64,000 nt of DNA, from NCBI RefSeq assembly GCF_028583425.1, contig NC_072805.1, forward strand, positions 18,362,001 to 18,426,000, given 5' to 3'. Below the pieces are notes generated by a model that worked only from the letters and a program-made list of their open reading frames with translations, was not told the DNA's origin and did no database searches. Below are positions 1 to 11,900 of the stretch, piece by piece. The translations under genes and the position numbers were made by a program. Origin of the DNA: Eublepharis macularius. Lineage: Eukaryota > Chordata > Lepidosauria > Squamata > Eublepharidae. Positions within the stretch are counted from its first letter, which is position 1, and each line of letters starts with the position of its first letter.

Positions 1-451
1 AGAGAGAGATTTGCAACTATTAATGCATTTCTTCCACCTCTGTCTGGGTATTGTGAAACAACAGCGTCTTTTGGCATCTCCTTTCTTTTTCTTGTGTGGG
101 ACATCTACCCCAAGATAAATTTAGCTTGGAGTGCAAATACAGTCCAGGGAACAATATGTGAAAGCTTATTCAGAATACAAGTGCAAGGTTAAATAACCAT
201 ATTATTTCTAGAAAGCTTTTTTGTCCTTTTCCTTATAATGCCCCCCTCCCGTGCAACATACCCTGAGCTGCTGCAAACATTTCTGACAACAGGCCTGTGC
301 CTGATATGCAAGTTAGCCTGATATGGTGGGACAAAGGAAACACAGGAAATGCTTCCAAAACACACTGGCCATAAATGCATAAAATAATCTTGCAGCTGTT
401 ATGCATCAGGGTTTGTTAAGTAACCTCCACTGTTCTTCCTGCTATCTCCAG
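1..451 (+). other. Intron of the SDR gene, left edge
   Basis: No coding exon was recognised here. The stretch ends in a clear splice acceptor (pyrimidine-rich tract then CAG at 449-451), so it is read as the intron before the penultimate SDR exon. Confidence 0.5.
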
Positions 452-1422
452 ACTGCGCTGAATATGCTTACACGGTGCCAGGCGCTAGAATACAAGGAAG
501 ATGGAATCCTGTGTGCTGCAATCCACCCAGGCTGGGTGAAAACTGATATGGGAACAGAAAAGGTACCATCAACAAAAGCTCGGCTGTTAGAGCAGGGGGG
601 TTCCCAGTTGTCTCACCCTGTTGAACCTGTGGGCCCTTTGGGAATGTTGAGATCAGGAAGCAGGAACCAATACAAAATGGCTGCCATGAGGTGGGTGGGG
701 CCAATCATTAAATGTCAGGAGGTTGCAAGAAAAGCTTCTTCCTATCACGAAGATAGCTATTTCCTAATTGCTCTCTACAGGCACACAGGGGACACCTCCT
801 AAGCATTTCTGAAGCCCCTCCTGCTTCAAGGAGAAAAGCCATTGGGTGAAGCCAGCATTTAGCCTCTTGCTTTGGCAAAGAAACAAATGGCACCACAGCA
901 TCTGTGGGTGCCACACTGGGGATGTCTGCGCTGAACCAACATGTGGCCAACGACAAGAAAGAGAAACAAAACTGAGATTGCTTACCACAGAGTAGAAGTC
1001 TGGAAGCATAGTTTGAACCTACATATCAAACTGTCTTCCTCACTTCCCCATGGCCTTTCCCCCATTCTTGAGCCTGGGGCATCTCTTGTACATCCATCAG
1101 AGACCTCAAAATGCCTGGCTCCCTTACGCATCCTTCCTAGGAACATAAAAAGCGTTTCCCAGCCTGAGCCCCAGAATCTCTTAGGCCTCTAGAGCTGTCC
1201 CTTGAGGCGAGACTACTACGTTTGGCAACCAATTGTTATACTATCCAGCTCCCAAGGGCCCAAACAGAAACTCAAACTTTTTTTTTTGCACTGTTTTAAC
1301 AAATGCAGGCAGAGCTGGAGGTGGAAGAAAGCGTTCGTGGAATCCTCAACGTGCTCTCCAACCTCTCCGAAGAACAAAGTGGGAGAGTGGTGGATTGGCA
1401 GGGGAAGCTGATGGCATGGTAA
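452..1422 (+). CDS. SDR-family oxidoreductase (C-factor-like), last two exons, 5' part outside the window
   Basis: Two coding exons, 452-562 (37 codons, phase 0 at both ends) and 1309-1422 (37 codons plus TAA). The first begins with residues TALNMLTRCQALEY and contains HPGWVKTDMG, the PGW-x-TDMG loop that follows the catalytic YxxxK of classical short-chain dehydrogenases; it should line the NAD(P)H pocket. The second ends DWQGKLMAW, the usual C-terminal tail of this group, which includes the C-factor/sniffer-like carbonyl reductases of fish, birds and reptiles. Acceptors at 449-451 and 1306-1308 and the GT donor at 563 are clean. The Rossmann fold and catalytic Tyr/Lys lie in upstream exons outside the window, so substrate and completeness cannot be judged. 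The 746-bp intron carries an old repeat. Confidence 0.85.
590..960. repeat. Old interspersed repeat (AAAATGGCTGCCAT family)
   Basis: Lies inside the last SDR intron. It shares an order of motifs with 39505-39790: a CCCTTTGGGAATGTT-like start, AAAATGGCTGCCAT, then CCAATCAT. Similarity between the two copies is evident by eye but ends are not defined. Family not identified. Confidence 0.4.
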
Positions 1423-2898
1423 AAGGAAGCCACGTGGAAGCACAATATGGAACCCACTGGTAGATGGGACCAATTCAGAAAAAACTGCTCGAAAGAACAA
1501 TTGGGTCTCCTTTTCGCCCACAGCATATTTTAACAATCAGACAAAAAAAAAACCCATTTGTGCACAGCAATCCCATGACCCCCAGCTAAGTCACTGCGGG
1601 CACACCTAGCCCGAATCTTCCTGGTCCCAGCAGGGACTTTTTTGCATCTCGACGTGGCCCTTACACACTTTGCAGCCTACACAGATCTTCCATCAGTCAG
1701 CTGTATGTATAGGCAGGGCTGGAGGAGGTAGCGGGGGAACAGCACGGCCTGAAACACCCTGCTTGGCACAGCTGTAATGGCAGGAAGCACAAGAGCAACG
1801 TTTCCAGTCCTTGGAACAAAAGTTCCCTCCAATTTCTTCACAGGCCAACAATAAGTGAGTCATCTTTTAATAGGAATTCCCCACAGAATGATCTCTTTCG
1901 CATGGGGAAGTTTACATCGGGCTTATTCAGCCCATGAGGATTGGATCAGCTTCATACATCAGTTCTGGCCCCATACTGCTTTGATTCTTTAATCCCGCAC
2001 TTTGTCGAACCAAAGTGGTGTCTATTTTCTATTTCTGCACTAGAAAAATGCCCCGTTTCTGCTGCAGGCTTTGAGAACTCTTCAGTTTCCACAGCCCTTC
2101 CCCTGAGGAAACTTACAAGGGCGCTGGGGATCTTTTTTTAATTTTAAAAAGAAAAATTAAAAACGCTAAAAAAGAATTGACTAAAAAGCACAGGAAAAAC
2201 AGGTGAAAATTTAAAAATACCAAGTGGAATTCAGGGCTGTCTGGAGAGTTTTTGTGTTAGCTGTATTGCAGCACCCACCGCCCCCCAGTTGCAAGAGTTT
2301 TTTTTCTTTAAAAGCACCAACATTACAATGTTGCTATTCAACTTTTTAAAAGATTAGGAAAAAAAACTTAATTGGTTGCTGTTCAATCAGTCAAGACTCA
2401 GGGGAATAAAGGGGAGGGCAAATGACAGGGCCAGGCCTCACACCAAAGGAACCATTCTGCACTTCACAAAAGCCCCAGTTTGACTTTGCTAGGAAAAAAA
2501 CATCAGGTACATGCACAGGAAGAAAAGCTGCAGAAAAGCTGGGTAAATATCAGTTCTGCAGCAGATCCAGCCTTTCTCTGCGTGGAATGCAAAAAAGTCT
2601 GGGAAACAGTTTGGAAACTGAATCAGGGAATTTTGACCATGCATGCAGAAGTCTGGAGAGAAATCGATGCAGTATGGTGCCAGAACTAATGAAAAAGACC
2701 TGTGTGGAAAAGATCAGTATCTGGGAATCTTAGACAACACGTCCCCTGTAAAAATCAGATTGCAAGATGACTTTCACAGTCCTCAATGAACCACAGAAAT
2801 ATGAAAGCCCAGCTTGTTACGAATCAGAAACTATTTCACAGACAGACACTCCAGGTGATAAAGATACAAAACTCTTGCTTACAGGGATCAGCAGCGAT
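1423..2898. other. Intergenic: SDR 3' flank
   Basis: No gene recognised. The 3' untranslated region of the SDR gene must start here, but I could not place its end; an AATAAA occurs near 2405 and another near 2945. A/T-rich stretches lie at 2135-2220 and 2340-2370. Confidence 0.4.
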
Positions 2899-5541
2899 TT
2901 TATTAGTAAAAAGTATCAAATGCAAAATCAGAAGTGTCAGTAGAAAAATAAAAACATGACATTAGCAGTACTGTTATTCTGGCTGTACAAAGATTTGTTC
3001 GCGTATCACAGAAAATAAGCTAAGTACAAAATTTCAGATGCAGCCTCAGTGCAGCTCAGAAAAACCTCCATCACACGCAAGGAGGACCAACAATGGCAGC
3101 TCTTGGGAAAACACACCTTAAAACACACCCCGGGCAAAGATCACAACACGGTGTCCTCTTGACTTACCCTTTGGGGCGTTTAATGCTTCATCACAGCCCC
3201 TTGTAAGTGCCGAATTTCAGAACACATTTTGCCAAGAGGGCAACCAGTTCCACTATCAAGATGGGGAGGAGAGCAGAGAAGGCTAAAAAGCTTTGCTGAG
3301 CTTCACCGATTCCTTGCATTTTCTGGCCATTACAGGCTTACAAATACCAATTTCTGCTGGACAAGATTCTGGTTACATCCGTTGCTGATGGGTGACAGCC
3401 TTTATGTCCACTAAGGTTGCAATCCAAACATTTAGCAGCAAAGCAAAGCAGATTTGATCTTGAGGTGAGGAAAAGAAAGAGGGGGGGGGAAATGTTTTCA
3501 ACTGCTGGGTTACCAAAGAGTTCCAAAGAAACAATCAAACTGAATGAGCTGAAAAACAGACAAGAAGCGGGACAGAGAACTACGATCAAAACAGGATAGT
3601 GACATTTTCGCAGATCAGGAGAAAGAGCAACAAACAACAGCTATAAAGTGCTTGCTCAGCCCTAAGGCACAAAAACCCACAACCAAAGTCACAGTGATCA
3701 GAGAATCTCACTGAATAATCTTGATTGTTACAGAGGCCTGATAGGAAGTGCTGCCTCTTCCTAACTAGCGATTCTTCTACCAGCTACAGCATAGTTTCAC
3801 ACTATGCAATTTACAAAGTTCTGAAATTCTATAATGGGACAAAGACAACAGTCTGGCCCTAGAGCCTCAAAGACAGCTGACTTGAGGAAGGAGGCAGTGA
3901 ATATTATAATGATATACACTTAGGTGATGGGGAAACTTCTTTTTAAGTCTACCCGACTATTTCTAGCCCGTTCAAAGAAGTGTCACCTCAGTACGCAATG
4001 GGGCTGTGAGGTTTCAAAGCACCCCACTGCAAAGTCACCCTGCGAAAAAGATGTCTAGATTGACACAGGGAGGCGTTTCTATCCAAGGAACTCCATGCAT
4101 GTTCCGAGACCATGAGAGTTAACACCAGATCTTTAAGTTACATTCAGGACACTGGTAGGATTTACCACCCTATGACAGGCTGGTAAAACCCCGGAGCCCT
4201 CCCTCTAACCAAACCTCTGGAAGAAGCATTTCTGAATTCCCAGGGAAAACATCAGAGCGATCTGTACTTAAAGATGCACAACAGCCTGGTTAGGATTTTA
4301 AGACTGGTCACTGGGAAAAGGGAAGCGGCAAATTGTACAGGCACTTGTAGGGTCAAAAAACCAACCAATTCCCCAAGCGTGAACCCCAGTTTGTGGATAC
4401 AAGTGCCAGCTGTTACACAACACATTGAACACGCACAAACTTCTAAAAATCCAGAGCAGCACAAGTTTACACAAACAAGTTTAAGACAATGGATTATCAC
4501 AACACCGCTCTCATAAAACAAGTGCTAAAAATATTTCACAGCTTAACAGCGAGTGTGTGCTCGGGTTCGGGAACGGGCTAAAATCACATTTAATGGATTT
4601 CACCTTTCTACGGTCTGTCTTGCAAACAAGAAATGGAGTGACTGCCTGCAAGCTTCAACAGAATGGTACTTTCAAATCCACTGCATGTTTTTGAGGTAGT
4701 AACAGAGAATATCTTGCGTTAAGACAGCAATAGCTGGAAGCCAAGAATTCCTTGCCAGAAGAACCATTTCAGTGAGCCCTGTACAGCTTCCAATTCACAT
4801 TTCTCCCTATAACAGCTGTGAGTTCATTAAAGTGCATCTTCCTTATGGTAATCAAGTCCAGACGTTTCTGAGGCAATCATCCTAAACTACTTTTAGCTAC
4901 TATAAAATAATCTCGTCTTCATGTTTGTTCACTGCACGTGCATGCACACACAACCCAGATTGGCACTTAAGGTTACAAGAACAGTACAATTTATAAAATT
5001 ACATTCCATTTCAGCTAGGTTTAAGAGACAGGGTGAAAGCAGAGCTGGATGTGAAAGCTTCCACCCCATGTGGCAGTGCTCAGCAAAGATTTTAAAACAT
5101 TTCATCCCTCACCCATTCACACACGCAGTCACTCTACCGTAATGACTGGCCAGAAGACGGAGATTCTGTGTAAGTCCTGAAGAACAGCCTCATTTGCGTT
5201 AAAACATCATTTGGAGCTCACAAAATGGGTGGGTAGAACAGAGTCTTTTCCAGCACTCGAGAGAATTTCTTGATCAAAGATAAGAGGGCCCTTCAAACAC
5301 CAAAATAAGCCATTCTTGGAAGAAAACTACTTTGGGGCATGGCACACGGCGAAAAAGTCTGGTATAAGCTTCAGCAAAACAAATGGAAGCTGTGCCAGAG
5401 CTTCTGTTTGTTTGGCTTCCGTACAACACCCATGGGGGTTCAGCAGGAATGCTTCCTTGTGCATCATGTCCTTTGACTTCTTCGACAACAAGGATCTCTG
5501 TGTGATGCTGCTCAGTCCGTGCCATCATTTCCAAGGCAATG
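2899..5541 (-). other. TMEM170A: Probable long 3' UTR of TMEM170A
   Basis: No open gene or obvious repeat family lies between the TMEM170A stop codon and a minus-strand AATAAA (plus-strand TTTATT at 2899-2904). I noticed no other minus-strand AATAAA in the interval, so a UTR of about 2.6 kb is the simplest reading. Inference only. Confidence 0.4.
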
Positions 5542-8206
5542 CTAAAGCGTGGCTAAAACCCGTAAGAAGGAAATTATCACCACACAGCAGGACTGCCCCA
5601 CTCCTAATGTTAGGGCCATAAAGGGGATCATCTCCTTCCCAGCAGCTCTGTAAACACCAGCAATTGCAGCACCTGTAAAGGGGGTGGGGGGAGAGGATAC
5701 TGTGTTTACAGCCTGGTTGCTCTCTCCCATCAATCTTCCCTTCCCACACAACACAGATAAAGCCTACAGACCAATTTCCACTGACGTTTCTGATGGTTTC
5801 AGCCATAACGTTAGCACTGTGGATCAGTATGAGAATCTACTTGGTTTAAGCATTTTTGACAGCAGCTAACATGAAGCAAGAGGTTCAGATGGCAGCTGCA
5901 GGATTACCCTCAGGTTCTTATCAGCCTGCCACTATCTCACCTGTTTTCAAACAGTTACAACAGCTACTAGTTTGTTTCTGAGCTGGTTGACACTTGTTGA
6001 GTTTTAAATTCTTTCCTGAACAGGGAGGTTGAAAGGACTCTCTGCGCCCCAACTATGGTTTTAAGTTTGCCACCTACTGGCTGTTTCGTTGCATACAGTA
6101 CAATGCCTGCCTGTAATGTGCTATATTCTGCACTTTTTGTTTTGCGCCTCTTGTCCCAGGGCACAAGGGCATTTACATGGATAAAAGTAGTTGGAATGGT
6201 GAGAAGAATCCTTTCTCCCCTTTCACTTTTTTTCCTTCTTCTTTTTTTCCTCCCCTGATTAAGAAGCCAGGTCTCAGAGCTATGCTGCAGGAAAAGCAAT
6301 CCAAGGGAGGTTAAACAGAAGACATGGAAAGGATTAAGCACCTCCCTGCTGGTGCTCTTTTAAGTGCCTCCCTGTACCCATATGTGACACGGCAAAGGCA
6401 AATGGGGAATTTTGTTATCTGTTGCCAAATGTCTCTCTGCACCCACAGCCTTTACCAGACGCACAGTTAGAAAGATGCTCGCTTCATTTGCATCCCGGCA
6501 GTGCAAGGAGCTTGCCCACTTATAGCTGGGGTGGGAACTGACTAACGTTTTGAATAGCCGACCTACTAGTCAATGTTCCAGCAGTTATTGGTCCCACGAC
6601 GCCCATCAGCAAGATGCTCACTGACATGAACTTGCCGTATCTGTGCCGCCGAAGGGTGAAGAGAGCCAGGAGTCCTGCAGGGATGTGGAAAAAAAGGGAC
6701 GACACCAGAGCCCACAGGAAGACTCCATACCACATCTCTGACAGGAAAGAGGAAGGGAAGTGGAGAGACAGATTTCAGCATTGCCACACCGAGCAATTCA
6801 ACCCAAGATCAAGCTTTTGCTTGATGTGTATTGGAACCCACACGGGCCCCACAGTGCACAGTGGTTGGACTGACATATGGGGGGAATTCCTCCCAAAGCC
6901 AACAAAACTTTAATATTAATAATATACACAACCATATACTGGGTTTATAGAACGGTATATATTCTCAGCATACTAAGTCATCCAAAAGGAACTCATAGAA
7001 TGACAACACTGCCCTATTGAAGCTCCCAACTCTAAAAATAGCATTTTTCAAACCACTGAATGAGCTGAGCCTTGTATGATTCACTGATAATGCTTTAAAC
7101 GTTGCTAAGCAAGAATGTACACTTAACAAAGCTTGAGGGGCTAAATGATTCCTACCACACACTCTTGCACTTAAGAACACAGGAAATGCCTTGCTGTGTC
7201 GCAGCTTGGTCTTCCTATTCTTAGCTCACATTCCCACAACTAGCAGGAGCGAGGTGGCGCCCGTGAGTCACTGACAGGCCAACCCTTCCGCCCGTGATAA
7301 CAACCATTCCATGCTACCAGCACATCTAAAATGTGACTCTCTTACCTCACATATGACATTCCTGGAAGACGCCATCACAGAAGGGAGGCATCCCACCTGA
7401 ATCTTTAGCTAGCTCCAAGCCTAGTGCTTCCATGCTGAGAGAAACCCCACCCTAATGTGAATACAGTTCTGCCTAACGGGAAGACCAGAGAAGGCAGCCC
7501 TTGGGTGAAACCTTGCTGAGATATGAGTCCCCATATTCAGGGGGGGGATTCCTGGAGATTTGGGGAGTGGAGCCTAGACAGGGTGGGGTTTGGGGAGGGA
7601 CTTCAGCAAGGTATAATGCCATAGTGTCTACCTTCCAAAGCAGCCGTGCTCTCCAGTCTTATCTCTGTGGCCTGGAGATCAGTTACAATTCCGGGAGATC
7701 TCCCTCTACCACCTGGAGAATGGCAACTCTACCACAAAGTCACTGAAAAGAAGCCCCCTCCCCGCCATTCAATAGGCAAATGCAGCTTAAGGGCAACCCC
7801 AGAGACATGGTGTCCCCCCCACCCCACCCCGCCGTCTCCTGCCAGTTCTGGGTTGGGAAATTCCTGGAGACTGGAGGCCGAGGAAGGACCTCAGCCAGGA
7901 TAATGCCATAGATCCCACCATCCAAAGTAGCCATTTTCTCCAGGGGAGCCGTTCTCCGTGGCCTGAAGATTAGCTGTGATTCCGGGAGATCTCCAGTCAC
8001 CACCTGGAGGTTGGCCACCCACCCATCAGGCCTCGGAAGCCGGCTTTGGCCAAGGGCGGCGGCCTACCTGGGAACTGGCAGAAGGCTTCCGAGCAGGTGG
8101 CGTTGCCCACCGGCGCCACCAGGCTCAGGTTGAGGATCTTCTGGAAAAGCCCCGCCGCGGGAGCCGCCGGGTACCTCCCCGCGCCGCCGCCCTCGTCCCC
8201 GTCCAT
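5542..8206 (-). CDS. TMEM170A: Transmembrane protein 170A, complete
   Basis: Three coding exons on the minus strand: 8068-8206, 6567-6737 and 5542-5672, with GT donors, AG acceptors and matching phases; total 441 nt, 146 aa (human is 144 aa by memory). Exon 1 gives MDGDEGGG then GLFQKILNLSLV, exon 2 EMWYGVFLWALVSSLFF through GPITAGTLT, exon 3 AAIAGVYRAAGKEMIPF ending FLRVLATL. Three hydrophobic segments are visible. Known role: an ER and nuclear-envelope membrane protein that promotes ER sheet formation and affects nuclear pore assembly. The start at 8206 was chosen because its N-terminus matches human length; an in-frame ATG 19 codons upstream (8263) would add a Ser/Arg/Gly-rich stretch not expected in the family. 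Intron 1 carries two foldback repeats. The gene is divergent from CFDP1. Confidence 0.96.
7541..7735 (+). repeat. MITE-like foldback element, family A, copy 1
   Basis: Follows the family pattern: CCTGGAGATTTGGGG near the start, GTATAATGCCATAG in the middle, CTCCAG...CTGGAGATCAGTTAC, and a 3' end GGGAGATCTCC...ACCTGGAGAATGGCAAC. Better copies (49647-49864) start with GGGTTGCCA and end with TGGCAACCC, so the family has inverted termini and no coding capacity. Confidence 0.75.
7840..8021 (+). repeat. MITE-like foldback element, family A, copy 2
   Basis: Same family as 7541-7735, ending CACCTGGAGGTTGGCCACC. It stops about 46 bp from the TMEM170A exon 1 donor. Confidence 0.75.
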
Positions 8207-8914
8207 GCCGCCGTCACCATCGCCCGAGCCGCGCCAGAGACGAGAGGGGCCAGAGCGCCACACAGTCCCCGCTTCCCGTGCAGAGAACGTCGCTCTGCTC
8301 CTATACCGCCTGCTCTATGGTGGGAGGGGGGGGATGCTGACCGGAAGTCGCTGTAGGAGACGGCGAGGAAAATCGGGCCTGCTTTACGACTCCTTGTGGC
8401 TTTAAAAGAATGCAGCCGTTGCGTTGCGGAAGTGTAACTAAGGCGAGGCAGTGTCACGTGGCTCAAGGCTGGCCTCCCTATTGGCTGCGCTCCCTTTCCC
8501 CGTTTACCGCTAGATTCGAGAAGCCATTGCGATCCTCATAGACTACAGCTCCCGGCATGTACCGGGCACCTGCCTCTCTGTTATTTGTGAGGGCTTGCAA
8601 AGCACTTATGAGGCCTTTAAAGGAAAATGCCTCTTCAGGTTTCCTCATTTCCGGTTTCTGACTGATAGCTGGGCGGGACTACAGCTTCAGCCGGAGCCTC
8701 TCTTTCCCTAAACCTCTATGGTGAGCTAATTGCGTTGTTTCATTGGCTACCGCCAAGCGGTGACCTTTCAACTTCGGGCCCACAGCTGTTTCCTGTCGCG
8801 CTCTGGATCAGTGGTCGCCGTTCTCTATGGTGGCGGAAGGACTCTCGGTGGCCTGGAGATCCTTTCCTGTTTTGAGCCGAGCGTTGTGTCGGTTTGAGCC
8901 GTGCTAGAAAAGTC
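8207..8914. promoter_or_regulatory. CpG-rich bidirectional promoter of TMEM170A and CFDP1
   Basis: The 708 bp between the two start codons are G/C-rich with many CpGs. They include a CACGTG E-box (8455-8460), CCTATTGGCTGCG (inverted CCAAT, about 8477-8489), TTCATTGGCTACC (about 8738-8750) and CTACAGCTCCCGGCATG (about 8543). No TATA box is evident. Both 5' UTRs must lie here. Confidence 0.8.
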
Positions 8915-11900
8915 ATGTCGGACTCGGAGGAGTATTCCTCAGAGGAGGACGAGGATTACCTTCCTTCAGGTAACCTCCACCTGCCTTCCGCCTTTCGGGA
9001 AAGCAGAGAGCGGACTGAGGAGAAAGTGGGCGAGCATACGGTTGCCAACCTCCAGGTGGGGCCTGGAGATCTCCCGGAATTACTCTTGATTTCGCCAAGC
9101 GACGGAGATCAATTCCCCCTGGAGAAAATGGCTGCTTTGAGGGGTGGATTCTGTGGCATCAATAGATAACCACTCCTCAAAATCTCCACAAATTCTGTAA
9201 CTAAGCCAGAATTGGCGACCTTGGCATTAAAAAAAAATTAGAGACATTTGGTGTAGCAGAAGAATGAATTTTAATCCTCTTTGAGATCTGTATACATTTT
9301 GTACTTGTTTCATCAGTGGGAAATATAAAAAAATATAGTCCGGATGCTTCCCATATCAGCAGTGCTTGAGCATCTGTCCTGGGAAAGTTTCTCTTTAACT
9401 TCGCTCCAAAAAACAGAATTCATCGCCGATTGGCAACTTGTGAAGCAGTATAACACAGGTTAAGACCTGCAAGGATGTCTCTTCATGGTTGTTAAATCCA
9501 GGCCAAGGCCCCAGTTCAATCCCTGTGTCTTCCATTAAAGGATACTATGTTGAGAAAAGATCTTTCTACATCTGAGTTCCTATAGAGCTGCTGCTAGTCA
9601 GAGGAGGCAATACTGCTTTAGATGGAGCAATCTATGATTTTGCAAAAAGGATTATCATGTGCAAGTTTTAGTGAACGTGAGTTGGGCTTATGATACTATA
9701 TAGATATGTGGCTTCTTTTCTAGGGTAGGGCATTTGTCGTGTTGTAAACCAATGTGATTGCATCCTTGAGAACCTGGGTAAGGATTGGATGTGGGACTAA
9801 AGCAGTGGACATGATCAAAGAGACCATTCTGCCCCATGGCATTGCAGTTGCCTCCTCTTCTTTTCCTCTGTTAAGATGCAGTCCCAGGACCCCAAGCCCT
9901 GGAGGACTTGTTTGGTAACTCTAGTTCTCTTAACACAGGTGAAGATTACAGTGAAGATGATGTGAATGAACTGGTGGAAGAAGAGGATCAGGAGGAGAAA
10001 CCGTCATGCAGGGAAAAGTGCAAGAAGGCTTCCAAGGAGATCAGAGGCCGGTAGGCACTCTCTAGCTTCACTGTGCATCCGTGGGAGTGAGTGAACAGTT
10101 GGTGAGAATTACCTTGTGGCTGGCTGCAATCATTTACATCCTTGACCTTCTTAGGATGACTTATATTGTGCCTTTGGCTAGTACATTCTTTTGTGGTAGT
10201 GCTTTGGGAAGCGATGGCAGCAGCAGAGTAGCATCACCACTAAGATGCAAGCAAGGACAGAACTCACTATATACTTGCAAGGAATTCTGTACCAGCTTAC
10301 AGGGTAAAATCATAGAGTTGGCACCAAGGGTCATCTAGTCCAGCACCATGTAGGAAATTTACACCTTCTCCCTCCCACTCTGCCAGTGACCCCTGTCTGG
10401 AGGAAAACAAAAAGTCTCCAGGATCTTTGGTGTCTAGGATTTATATATGCCGAGTTCTGTCTACAACGCCTAACATTCCTTGGCTTAGTATTGGTAAGTT
10501 AGTAGAGCTGTGGATTGATCTGTTACCATGGCAGCTTTTCAGCTTTGTAATCCTGGCCTATAGGGCTTATGTTGAAATACATACTGTATCTCTTTTACCT
10601 ATGAATCTTTCAGACCAGCTCAGGGTTCAGTTTGAAAACTACTGTAAAGGGGTTGGTTTAGCATAGTGGCTAAGGTAATAAGCTGTGGCTCAGGAGGTCC
10701 CCTATTCAAAAGTTGCCTAAGACTCTTTCTCTCCCCACCCTCCACACTTCGGAGCCCAAATATGTAATATTGGGGTAATAATATTTGCTTACTTTATTGA
10801 GCCATTTTGAGGATTGTTAGAAAACAATGTGCGTGAATTATTGCGAATTGTGAAACACATATACGATGGTTGGGCATATAAGAGATAAAATTTTGCAGAA
10901 GATAACTGACAGGCAATGGCAGAGGCATGCCTACTAACGTGCATATGGGTTTTGACAATGTTCATCCTTAGGGAAAGGAACAAAGGAGGCAGCCTCCCCT
11001 TAGAACCAGGTGGCGAAACCTCAAAGGATGATACAAGCGACAGCAAGGATGATGATGATCTGGAAGATCTAGAAGAGAGTTGCTCCGTTGTAAAGGAAGA
11101 AGAGAAAAAGAAGAAAGAGGAGGCTTTGTGGGCCAGCTTCCTCAGCGATGTGGGCCAGAAGCCTGGAGCTGCTGCTACGGATCACGCAACCTGTGTGCAG
11201 AAAGACAAGGTGAGAGCAGTCTGATCCACGGCAGAAATGTATGATTGGCATGCTTGCTAGGTCACCAAGGTCTTTTAAAATAAGCACCTTGAATCTGTGA
11301 TTCTATGAAATCGCCCGTTTGGCTGCTGATGCGGTCTGATTATCCCAGCAGTTGGCCAGAGCCCCTTGCTGCTAGTTGATTTTTCTCATGAAGGAAGGCT
11401 TTCAACCATAAACTGGGATTATTGGCTGGCAGTCAAGGTGATGGTGAGAAAAGAACGAGGCAGACTTTGCAGTTAAACATGGAGCAACTTAGACACGGAA
11501 GTCGGGTGAGTCATTAAACGTTTCACCCTTTTAGTTGCAGCTTGGACGAGTCTTTAGAACATTTTGACATAGATGGCATCGTAATAGTTGAGTGTAGGAA
11601 ATGTTGGTTGCAGCCAACCTTGGCGCTGAAGTTGATGAAAAGTGCTTCAGACCACTTGCCTGAATGCAACCACAGAGCTATTTAACCTTTTGTTTGTGTA
11701 AGGTTTGGAGGTGAAAAATTGTTTCCTGCCTTTTGTGATGAAGGGGTGGCATATGTGGGGGTGGGGGTGCTAAACAAATAACTTCCCTGACATTGATAAG
11801 CTAGGCAAGCCCCATCGTGGAAACAAAGCAGGGTCAGCCTTAGTTAGTAATTAGGTGAGAGACCAGGGTTGCTGTGCAGAGGCAGGCAATGGCGAACCCC

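Noticed and set aside
8894-8914. Upstream in-frame extension of CFDP1
   Set aside because: No ATG; the frame is open by chance ahead of the ATG at 8915, which matches the family N-terminus.
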